Below, in pieces: positions 1 to 6,907 of a DNA stretch of 64,000 bases. The notes under the pieces are model-generated. The model had not been told where the DNA came from and made no database searches. It worked only from the letters and a program-made list of their open reading frames with translations. Within the stretch, counting starts at the first letter, position 1. Each line of letters begins with the position of its first letter. A program made the translations under genes and the position numbers. The stretch covers positions 1,765,681 through 1,829,680 of the forward strand of contig NZ_JANFMV010000001.1 in NCBI RefSeq assembly GCF_024385575.1, read 5' to 3'. The DNA is from Rhizobium sp. NRK18. GTDB taxonomy: Bacteria; Pseudomonadota; Alphaproteobacteria; Rhizobiales; Rhizobiaceae.

Positions 1-1099
1 GGTCGGCTTCTGCATCTATCTCTTTGCGCTGCTCGTGGGCATTCCGCTCATCCTGTTGTCCTGGGGCTTCCAGTTCTCCGACATCGAGCGCTGGGTCTAT
101 CGCATATTCACCAACATCACGATCGGCAGCTTCTCGATTTCGATCGTCGGCATTCTCGGCGGTCTGATCATCTTCGCCATAGCGCTCGTCATTTCGCGCT
201 TCTTCGAGAACTGGCTCGACCGGAACGTGCTCGGCCGCACCTACATGGATGCCGGGGTTCGCAACTCGGTCAAGACGGGCGTCGGCTATCTCGGCATCGG
301 CATCGCCATCATGATCGGGCTGTCGGCGGCCGGTATCAGCCTGTCGAACCTCGCGCTCGTCGCCGGTGCCCTCTCGCTCGGTATCGGTTTCGGCTTGCAG
401 AACATCGTCTCGAATTTCGTGTCGGGGCTGATCCTGCTTGCCGAGCGACCGTTCAAGGTCGGCGACTGGGTGGTGACGGGAACGACGGAAGGCTTCGTCC
501 GCCGTATTTCGGTGCGCGCCACGGAGATCGAGACGTTCCAGCGCCAGACGATCATCGTGCCGAACTCGGAGTTCATCAACAGCTCGGTCGGCAACTGGAC
601 GCACCGCAACAAGATCGGCCGGATCGAGATCATGGTCGGCGTCGCCTATGACTCGGATCCGCGCCGGGTACTGGAAATCCTCAAGGAGATCGCCGACGCC
701 CATCCCAAGCTCCTGCATTTCCCTGAGCCGATGGTGGTCTTCGCCAATTTCGGCGATTCGTCACTCGATTTCGAGTTGCGCGGCTATCTCGCGGACGTCC
801 TCGACGGACTGGGGGTCAGGACGGAAATCCGTCTGCAGATCTACGAGCGCTTCAAGGCAGAGGGTATCGAGATACCGTTCCCGCAGCGCGATCTGAACAT
901 CAACATGAAGTCGGAGAAGATCGCAGAGGCCGTGCGGGCCGCGCGCGACGTGGGGCGGTGGCCGGAGGAGTTTTCCGGCCGCAAACGCGGCAAGCGGCCG
1001 GCCGCCGATATTTCCGATCTCGAGAACGAGGGGCATCCGGACATTCCTGAGGGCGACGGCCATATCGAGGATGCGAGCGACGGCGAGAACCAGCAATAG
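1..1099 (+). CDS. MscS-family mechanosensitive channel, C-terminal part (cut by window edge)
   Basis: The frame is open from position 2, ahead of any plausible start, so the gene begins outside the window and only about 365 residues are seen. Several hydrophobic segments come first, followed by the pore-lining helix and beta domain typical of MscS: the stretch GALSLGIGFGLQNIVSNF and then AERPFKVGDWV are family hallmarks. The end is a charged, low-complexity tail rich in Glu, Asp and Gly. MscS channels open under membrane tension and release solutes on hypo-osmotic shock. The missing N-terminus probably holds further membrane segments, as in the long MscS-like proteins of Proteobacteria, but that cannot be checked here. 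Family assignment is secure; the solute and the subtype are not known. Confidence 0.9.
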   Translation, partial: VGFCIYLFALLVGIPLILLSWGFQFSDIERWVYRIFTNITIGSFSISIVGILGGLIIFAIALVISRFFENWLDRNVLGRTYMDAGVRNSVKTGVGYLGIGIAIMIGLSAAGISLSNLALVAGALSLGIGFGLQNIVSNFVSGLILLAERPFKVGDWVVTGTTEGFVRRISVRATEIETFQRQTIIVPNSEFINSSVGNWTHRNKIGRIEIMVGVAYDSDPRRVLEILKEIADAHPKLLHFPEPMVVFANFGDSSLDFELRGYLADVLDGLGVRTEIRLQIYERFKAEGIEIPFPQRDLNINMKSEKIAEAVRAARDVGRWPEEFSGRKRGKRPAADISDLENEGHPDIPEGDGHIEDASDGENQQ

Positions 1100-1230
1100 T
1101 CACGGTCAAGCCATCATTCAGGCAACATTCATCAACGATCGGCTATGGATAAGACCATGACGTGTGTGGCATGCTCTGTGCCAGACACAGGAACGACAAC
1201 AGAGGGCGGCGCCACGTGTGCCGTAGAGAC

Positions 1231-1494
1231 ATGAAAAGATTTCTTGTTGCACTGCTGATTGCCGGAGCCGGATCAACCTTTGCGCACGCTGCGACCGTGA
1301 CCAACAAGGATGGCGAAACTGTGGTCCTGGTGGTCGTCGAAGGCGGAAACCGCATGGACGTGCCGATCGATGCAGGCGCCACCGAAACCATCTGCCCGGC
1401 AGGCTGCTTCGTCACGCTGCCGAACGGCGACCGCGTCGGCTTGAGTGGCGGCGAGACCGTCGACATCGTAAAGGGCTCGGCCCAGGTCAAGTAA
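1231..1494 (+). CDS. Small secreted protein of unknown function
   Basis: An 87-residue protein starting MKRFLVALLIAGAGSTFAHA, a clear Sec signal peptide with likely cleavage after AHA. The mature part of about 66 residues is rich in Val, Gly and Asp and contains one pair of cysteines in ICPAGCF, which could form a disulfide in the periplasm. I chose the ATG at 1231 because the in-frame extension upstream reads as Arg-rich sequence that would spoil the signal peptide. No family is recognised. A GC-rich hairpin follows the stop at once. The neighbours, a channel gene and two-component genes, give no clue to function. Confidence 0.7.
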   Translation: MKRFLVALLIAGAGSTFAHAATVTNKDGETVVLVVVEGGNRMDVPIDAGATETICPAGCFVTLPNGDRVGLSGGETVDIVKGSAQVK

Positions 1495-1502
1495 GCTTTG
1501 TC

Positions 1503-1525
1503 GGCGGTGCGTGATGCGCACCGCC
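1503..1525 (+). terminator. GC-rich hairpin after the small secreted protein gene
   Basis: GGCGGTGCG and CGCACCGCC form a perfect 9-bp stem with a 5-base loop, starting 8 bases after the stop codon at 1494. There is no clear run of T after it, so it is either a weak intrinsic terminator or an mRNA-stabilising hairpin. Confidence 0.5.
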
Positions 1526-1654
1526 GCTGATCCCCTTGGCAATCGCTCTGCGAATATCTTCACAAGTCGAATGTCGAACCGCTGGCAGGGATTAAACATT
1601 TTTAAAAACGTCAAAGCTATAACATCCTGAAATGACTTGAGGGGATGGGTTCGC

Positions 1655-2512
1655 ATGGCGTTTTTGGGAATTTCCGGAATGCATTACTCCGGCGCTTCTT
1701 TGAAGGGACACAGAGTGCTCCTGGCGGAAGATTCCAATGTTTACATTTCCATGATCGGCAAGCGGCTCAAGGAGCTTTTCGACATCGACGTCGAAGTCTG
1801 CCGCAATTTCGAGCAGCTGCAGTATGTCTACGAGCGCTCCAGCGATCCGGTCGCTATCGCCATCACCAACATGAACCTCCCGGGGGCCGAGAGCGGCGAG
1901 GCGCTGAGCTATCTCGTCGATCTCAGCGTGCCGACCATCGTGTTCACCGGTGCATTCCATGAGAAGATCCGCGAGGAAATTCTGGCCAAGGAAATCGTCG
2001 ATTACGTCATCAAGGACAACATGTTCGCCGTCGACATGCTGGCGGAAAGCGTCTGCCGGTATCTCACCAACCAGCGTCACCATGTGCTGATCGTCGACGA
2101 CAGTCCGACGGCGCGGGCACTTCTGTCGACGCGACTGCGACGCTACAATTTCCGTGTCAGCCAGGCCGAAAGCGGCATGAAGGCGCTGGAACTGTTGAAG
2201 CAGAATCCTGATATTGGCCTGATGATAACCGACTACAACATGCCGGACATTGACGGCTTTGAATTGACGCGCCGCATCCGCGCGAGCATCGGTTCGCATC
2301 AACTGCGCATTATCGGGGTTTCGTCTTCCACCAACCGGCTGATGTCGGCGCGGTTCCTGAAAGCCGGCGGCAATGATTTCATTCTCCGTCCCTTCGTGGA
2401 CGAGGAATTCTACTGCCGCGTGAACCAGAATCTCGATACATTGGCGCAAATCCGCACGAATTTCGATGCAGGTTCCGTAACCACTTCTCAATTGTCTGCT
2501 GCTATAGGTTGA
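1655..2512 (+). CDS. Double-receiver response regulator (REC-REC), first receiver lacks the phospho-Asp
   Basis: 285 residues with two receiver domains and no output domain. REC1 spans about 18-135 and REC2 about 142-265. REC2 has the acidic pair in LIVDDS, the phosphoacceptor Asp193 in ITDYNMPD and the Ser-rich switch segment VSSST, but Arg245 stands where the conserved Lys is expected (ILRPF). In REC1 the phosphoacceptor site reads ITNMNLP, so Asn72 replaces Asp; this receiver probably cannot be phosphorylated in the normal way. The ATG at 1655 has the purine-rich GAGGGG 10 bases upstream; an upstream TTG is less likely. The next gene is a paralogue with the same layout plus GGDEF, so the pair probably arose by duplication. 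It may act as a partner or phosphate sink for that cyclase. Confidence 0.85.
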   Translation: MAFLGISGMHYSGASLKGHRVLLAEDSNVYISMIGKRLKELFDIDVEVCRNFEQLQYVYERSSDPVAIAITNMNLPGAESGEALSYLVDLSVPTIVFTGAFHEKIREEILAKEIVDYVIKDNMFAVDMLAESVCRYLTNQRHHVLIVDDSPTARALLSTRLRRYNFRVSQAESGMKALELLKQNPDIGLMITDYNMPDIDGFELTRRIRASIGSHQLRIIGVSSSTNRLMSARFLKAGGNDFILRPFVDEEFYCRVNQNLDTLAQIRTNFDAGSVTTSQLSAAIG

Positions 2513-2645
2513 AAATTCTGGCGTGTTAAGATAAAGCGTTCTCGCTTTTCCTGCTAAGATATCGGAGAATATCGCGGGAGGCGACGTGATATCTGGCGCA
2601 CGGCTTGCCTGAGTTTCAACTGTTCGGTGAAGACATGAGGGGAAA

Positions 2646-3983
2646 ATGTCATTTAACGGCGACGTGACGGCAGTTGGGCTGGAAGGCGGGAGCCGTGTCA
2701 GGGGCACCGTTGTTCTGGTTGAGGATACCCGGCTTTTTTCAAAAGTGCTCAGTCACCGGTTCAGCGACGAGCTTGGTCTTTCCGTTGCGCATGTCCCATC
2801 TCTTGCCGCATTGAAGGAACTGGTCGAGGGTGGCAACCGCTTCGAGCTTGCGGTGGTCGATCTGACTCTTCCGGATTCATCCGACGGCGAGGTCGTGGAC
2901 TATACCTCCGACAATGGCATTCCGACTGTGGTCTTCACCGGTCGCTTCGATCGCGATATCCGCAATGCGCTGATGCGGCGCAAGGTCGTCGACTATGTGA
3001 TCAAGGATAGTGAGAGGGCGATCAATTCGGTCGTCAACACGGTCAAGCGGTTCTTCAACAATCAGTCGAACACGATTCTCGTGGTCGACGACATGAGTTC
3101 CGTGCGCAGCAATCTCGTGGAACTCCTGAAATTGCAGCAATACAACGTGATCGGTGTTGGAACCGGACTCGAGGCGCTCGATGTGCTGAACCGGTTTCCG
3201 GAAGTCGAGCTCATGATCACCGATTACGTGATGCCGGACATGGACGGCTATGAGCTCACGCAGCGCGTCCGGCGAATGTTCGAAACCGACGAACTCGGCA
3301 TCATCGGCATTTCCTCTTCGTCAGACAGGCTGCTGTCCGCGAATTTCCTGAAGGCCGGGGCGAATGATTTCATCTATCGTCCCTTCGTCGAGGAGGAGCT
3401 TCTTTGCCGCGTGGCCAACAGCCTCGACATGCTGCAGCAGATCCGCAACCTCAAGCGCGCGGCCGCCTGCGACTATCTCACCGGTCTCTTCAACCGGCGC
3501 TATTTCTTCGACCGTGGGCCACGTCAGATCGGCATCGGCCAGCGCGAATCCATCCCCTGCAGCATCGCCATCCTCGACATCGACCATTTCAAGAAGTTGA
3601 ACGACACCTACGGCCATGAAATCGGTGACCGGGTGCTGATCGCGGTGGCGCACAAGCTGGAAAACCTGCTCGACGGTTCGCCGCATCTTCTGTCGCGACT
3701 GGGCGGCGAGGAGTTCGGCATCCTGATGACCGGGCTCGATTCCGCCGCCGGCACCGATTATTGCGATTGGCTGCGGCACGAACTGTCGCGTGTTCGCATC
3801 GTTGCCGACGACGAGGATCTGACGATCACCGTATCGATCGGCGTCAGCGGCATCGAGGGCGACGAAACCTTCGACAATCACCTCAACGCTGCCGACCAGT
3901 TCCTCTACATGGCCAAGCATCAGGGACGCAACCGGGTCTATTCCGACGCGCTGATGGCCGCTTCCGTCTCGGCTGCCGAATAG
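2646..3983 (+). CDS. Diguanylate cyclase with two receiver domains (REC-REC-GGDEF, PleD-like layout)
   Basis: 445 residues. REC1 covers about 20-135, with Asp72 in VVDLTLPD and Lys120. REC2 covers about 142-265, with Asp193 in ITDYVMPD and Arg245 in place of the usual Lys. The GGDEF domain runs from about 275 to the end, with the metal-binding segment ILDIDHFKKLND and the catalytic GGEEF at 353-357. The enzyme should make cyclic di-GMP from two GTP. The RxxD inhibitory site normally found just before the motif is missing: Gly and His occupy the two positions, so product inhibition through that site is unlikely. The start has GAGGGGA just upstream. No cognate histidine kinase lies nearby. Residue numbering aligns closely with the preceding REC-REC protein. 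Confidence 0.92.
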   Translation: MSFNGDVTAVGLEGGSRVRGTVVLVEDTRLFSKVLSHRFSDELGLSVAHVPSLAALKELVEGGNRFELAVVDLTLPDSSDGEVVDYTSDNGIPTVVFTGRFDRDIRNALMRRKVVDYVIKDSERAINSVVNTVKRFFNNQSNTILVVDDMSSVRSNLVELLKLQQYNVIGVGTGLEALDVLNRFPEVELMITDYVMPDMDGYELTQRVRRMFETDELGIIGISSSSDRLLSANFLKAGANDFIYRPFVEEELLCRVANSLDMLQQIRNLKRAAACDYLTGLFNRRYFFDRGPRQIGIGQRESIPCSIAILDIDHFKKLNDTYGHEIGDRVLIAVAHKLENLLDGSPHLLSRLGGEEFGILMTGLDSAAGTDYCDWLRHELSRVRIVADDEDLTITVSIGVSGIEGDETFDNHLNAADQFLYMAKHQGRNRVYSDALMAASVSAAE

Positions 3984-4013
3984 GGCGGCTCTTCTATCTA
4001 TTGACTCGGAACG

Positions 4014-5024
4014 TCAGGACGCCCTGGATGCGGCGAGCGTCATCTTGCGGTCGGCGCGTTCCTGCTGCGGGGACCGATTGTAGACTTCGCGATAACACTT
4101 GGAGAAGTGCGATGCGGAGACGAAACCGCAGGCGACCGCCACCTCGACGATCGGCATGTTGGACTGGACCAGCAGGTGCCGGGCGCGGTCCAGGCGGATT
4201 TCGAGATAGTACCTAGCCGGCGATCGGCCCATTTCCTGGCGGAAGAGGCGCTCGATCTGGCGGCGCGAAAGACCGGCGCTGTCGGCAATGTCGAGCAGCG
4301 ACACCGGCTCGGCCAGATGATTTTCCATCAGTTCGATGATCGACAGCACCTTGGCGTTCTGGACCCCGAGCCGGGCGCGCAGCGGCAGGCGCTGACGGTC
4401 GTGCGGGTTGCGTACGCGGTCGGTGAGCGCCTGCTCGCAGATGCGGTTGACAAGGCTTTCGCCGAAATCCCGGCCGATGATGTCGAGCATCATGTCCAGC
4501 GATGCGGTTCCGCCCGCACAGGTGTACAGATTGCCGTCGATTTCGTAGAGATCGGCATAGACTTCGGCCTGCGGGAATTTCTCCGAGAAGCCCGGGAGAT
4601 TCTCCCAATGGATGGCGCAGCGCTTGCCCTTCAGGAGGCCGGCCTGGGCCAGAACATAGGCGCCCGTACAGAGCGAGCCGACGGCAACGCCGCGATTGTA
4701 GATCTCGCGCAGCCAGGCAAAGACCGACTTGTTCTGGAACTCCTCGACATTGATGCCCGAACAGAGCAGCACCATGTCGGGCCGTGTGTCGCTCGACAGA
4801 AACCGTCGCTCCTCGACAAGCGGAAGGTCGGCTTCGATTGCTATGCCGGAGGATGAAAAAACCGGCTTGCCGTCGGTCGACACCATGCGCCATTTATAGG
4901 CGCTGTAGCCGAGCATGCGATTGGCGATCCGGAGGGCTTCGATTGCAGCGGTAAACGGCAGCATCGAGAAGTTGGGGACGAGAAAGAATACGATAGAGCG
5001 TTTTGTGTCCGGCGTTTTGCTCAT
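4014..5024 (-). CDS. GlxA/AraC-family transcriptional regulator resembling GbdR
   Basis: 336 residues. The N-terminal two thirds (about 10-195) is a DJ-1/PfpI-like amidotransferase-fold sensor domain, with the nucleophile-elbow-like segment GSLCTGAYVLAQAGLL. The C-terminus (about 225-322) is an AraC-type double helix-turn-helix with the recognisable GFVSASHFSKCYREVYNRSP. This layout is that of GbdR, the activator of glycine betaine and dimethylglycine catabolism in Pseudomonas, and of related choline and carnitine regulators. The gene stands at the edge of a corrinoid demethylation locus, which fits a role as its betaine-responsive activator; that is inference from family and position. A tandem direct repeat lies 38-87 bases upstream of the start. 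Confidence 0.85.
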   Translation of the reverse strand: MSKTPDTKRSIVFFLVPNFSMLPFTAAIEALRIANRMLGYSAYKWRMVSTDGKPVFSSSGIAIEADLPLVEERRFLSSDTRPDMVLLCSGINVEEFQNKSVFAWLREIYNRGVAVGSLCTGAYVLAQAGLLKGKRCAIHWENLPGFSEKFPQAEVYADLYEIDGNLYTCAGGTASLDMMLDIIGRDFGESLVNRICEQALTDRVRNPHDRQRLPLRARLGVQNAKVLSIIELMENHLAEPVSLLDIADSAGLSRRQIERLFRQEMGRSPARYYLEIRLDRARHLLVQSNMPIVEVAVACGFVSASHFSKCYREVYNRSPQQERADRKMTLAASRAS

Positions 5025-5061
5025 GAGAGAGGCTTTTCCATGCTCACGGTTTCCAGGTTGA

Positions 5062-5111
5062 ATGTCTCACCGCGAAAACACTGACCTGGATGTCTCAAAT
5101 GCGACACTGAC
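5062..5111. promoter_or_regulatory. Tandem direct repeat upstream of the GbdR-like gene, candidate AraC-type binding site
   Basis: ATGTCTCA occurs at 5062-5069 and 5090-5097, and ACACTGAC at 5078-5085 and 5104-5111. This makes two copies of a bipartite unit ATGTCTCA-N6..8-ACACTGAC about 28 bases apart. AraC-family proteins typically bind direct repeats, so autoregulation is plausible. I did not find the same motif in the mttB promoter region by eye. Confidence 0.5.
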
Positions 5112-5215
5112 ATGGAAGAACCCGCCATGGAAGAGGGGGCGGGGCAGGCAATGTGAAAATTCTCCGGCTCCCGCATGCGGTCGCTTTGCCGGCGTGCGGG
5201 AGCAATGCTTTGTCC

Positions 5216-5419
5216 TCAGCGGACGAAGGCCCGGAAATGCCGGGTCCAGTCGGCGAGCTTGCGGCGTTCCTGCTTGATTGCGGTTTCGTCCTCCTCGAGG
5301 CCGACGTCGTCGCGCAACCAGTAGGGCAGGCCATCAATGTCTTTGTGCGAGGATGTCGGAGCATGGCTCCAACCGTTCCATGCCCGCGTGAAACTTACAA
5401 ATACACTTCCCAGAAACAT
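5216..5419 (-). CDS. DUF1127-type small protein
   Basis: 67 residues beginning MFLGSVFVSFTRAWNGW and containing the DUF1127-like core LPYWLRDDVGL. I chose the ATG at 5419 over one 66 bases further upstream because AGGAGA lies at a proper distance from it, while the longer form has no ribosome binding site. Small DUF1127 proteins in rhizobia and brucellae are often controlled by LysR-type regulators and have been linked to phosphate and carbon metabolism or to RNA turnover, but the role of this one is unknown. It is transcribed away from the adjacent LysR gene, sharing a promoter region of about 120 bases. Confidence 0.65.
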   Translation of the reverse strand: MFLGSVFVSFTRAWNGWSHAPTSSHKDIDGLPYWLRDDVGLEEDETAIKQERRKLADWTRHFRAFVR

Positions 5420-5488
5420 CGTCGTTCTCCTGTGCTTGGGGGCAGCAGGTGCGCTGCTGGGATCAATATCGGGGAGAGTTGACATTCA

Positions 5489-5503
5489 ATCAAACGAAAT
5501 GAT
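5489..5503. promoter_or_regulatory. Candidate LysR-type operator (ATCA-N7-TGAT)
   Basis: An inverted repeat ATCA-N7-TGAT, which fits the T-N11-A pattern of LysR boxes, sits in the intergenic region between the DUF1127 gene and the LysR gene, 39 bases before the LysR start. Position and pattern support it; there is no experimental basis. Confidence 0.4.
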
Positions 5504-5541
5504 ATCCATCTTAAAGTCAAAAAAATTGAAAGGATGCCGCC

Positions 5542-6441
5542 GTGAACGTCGTATTCCGTCAGCCTTTGCCGCTGCTTGAGACCGACATCCTCAGGACGTT
5601 CGTCTCGATTGCCGAGACCAACAGTTTCTCCGCCGCAGCCGACATGGTGCTGAGGACACCGTCGGCGGTGTCCATGCAGATCAAGAAGCTGGAAGAGCAG
5701 CTCGGGGCGACGCTGTTTCGCCGGGACGCGCGTTCGGTGTCCCTGACGGAGAATGGCGAGATGCTTCTGGCTTATGCCAGGCAGATCCTGTCTCTCTCCA
5801 ACGAGGCGGTGTCGCGCTTCCGGTTTCCGGAAATGAGCGGCGTCGTCAGGCTTGGTGCGACGGACGATTCCGGTGAGCGCATCCTCCCGAATATCCTGAA
5901 GCGCTTTGCCGAAGCCTGCCCGGGAATTCTGGTGGATGTGACGATCGATTCCTCCACCAACCTGCGCAAGCGGCTTCAGGAGGGCCGGCTCGACCTGGCA
6001 CTGGTCAACTCCTATCCGGGCACCGGCGGCGACGGCGAGGAAGTCGTGCTGCGCGAGAAGCTCGTCTGGGCAGGCGCCAAATGTGGCAACGCCTTCCGCA
6101 AGGATCCGCTGCCGATCTCCATCTGGGAAGAGGGGTGCTGCTGGCGCGCCGACGCGTTGGCGCGGCTCGACAAGTCGAAGCGCGCCTACCGGATCGCCTA
6201 TCTCAGTGCCCACACCATGGCGCAGCGCGCGGCGGTGGTGGCCGATCTCGCGATCGCTCCCATTCCGCGTAGCTATCTCGGCGATCAGATGGAGGCGCTG
6301 GGTGATGCCGACGGTTTGCCGGAGCTTGGCTATTTCGAAGTGCGGCTGCTGCAGGCAGCGGAGATGAACAGTGCCGGCGAAGCGGTGGCGGAAAGCATCC
6401 GCTATGCCTTTTCCGGACTGACTCACGCCGCAGCCGCCTGA
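5542..6441 (+). CDS. LysR-family transcriptional regulator
   Basis: 299 residues with an N-terminal winged helix (about 14-75: LETDILRTFVSIAETNSFSA, then TPSAVSMQIKKLEEQLGA and LFRR) and a periplasmic-binding-protein-like effector domain (about 95-290). The start is GTG at 5542, preceded by AAAGGA. It is divergent from a DUF1127 gene. In Brucella and rhizobia the LysR regulators VtlR and LsrB have a similar N-terminus and control small DUF1127 genes, so a similar pairing is possible here, though this could simply be a paralogue. It may instead regulate the thioesterase gene 10 bases downstream. The effector is unknown. Confidence 0.88.
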   Translation: MNVVFRQPLPLLETDILRTFVSIAETNSFSAAADMVLRTPSAVSMQIKKLEEQLGATLFRRDARSVSLTENGEMLLAYARQILSLSNEAVSRFRFPEMSGVVRLGATDDSGERILPNILKRFAEACPGILVDVTIDSSTNLRKRLQEGRLDLALVNSYPGTGGDGEEVVLREKLVWAGAKCGNAFRKDPLPISIWEEGCCWRADALARLDKSKRAYRIAYLSAHTMAQRAAVVADLAIAPIPRSYLGDQMEALGDADGLPELGYFEVRLLQAAEMNSAGEAVAESIRYAFSGLTHAAAA

Positions 6442-6451
6442 GGCCGTATAC

Positions 6452-6907
6452 ATGGATGTTTCAGCAGACAAGAGCGCGGCCAGAACCCGTGACGACATGC
6501 GGCTCGAGGATTTTCCGTTTCGATCTTACGACAAGCTGAGGTTCGGCGACACCGACCGGCAGGGGCACGTCAACAATGCGGTTTTCGCCACCTTCATGGA
6601 GACCGGACGCGTCGAGGCGATCTTCAATCCGCAAGACCCGATGACGGATCCCGAATGCAGTTTCGTGCTCGCCAAGCTCGATCTGGATTACAGGGCCGAA
6701 ATCCGGTGGCCGGGAACCGTCGACATCGGCACGCGGATCATCGCCGTTGGCCGGTCTTCGGTCCGCCTGGAGCAGGCGGTGTTCCAGAATGGCCGGTGCG
6801 CGGCCTTTGCTACGACGGTCGTCGTGCAGATGCATCACCAGACGCGGCGATCGCAGGCATTCTCCGAGCGCACGAAGACGCGGCTGGAGGAAATTGCCTC
6901 GACGTGA
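6452..6907 (+). CDS. Acyl-CoA thioesterase, hotdog fold (4HBT type)
   Basis: 151 residues with the 4-hydroxybenzoyl-CoA thioesterase signature near the N-terminus: LRFGDTDRQGHVNNAVF, in which the aspartate of DTDxxGHVNN is the usual catalytic or orienting residue. The family hydrolyses acyl-CoA thioesters in the cytoplasm. The gene follows the LysR gene by 10 bases and may be cotranscribed with it. In carnitine-degrading bacteria a thioesterase of this fold converts betainyl-CoA to glycine betaine, which would suit a betaine locus, but substrate cannot be read from the sequence. It ends one base before the convergent corrinoid reactivase gene. Confidence 0.85.
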   Translation: MDVSADKSAARTRDDMRLEDFPFRSYDKLRFGDTDRQGHVNNAVFATFMETGRVEAIFNPQDPMTDPECSFVLAKLDLDYRAEIRWPGTVDIGTRIIAVGRSSVRLEQAVFQNGRCAAFATTVVVQMHHQTRRSQAFSERTKTRLEEIAST

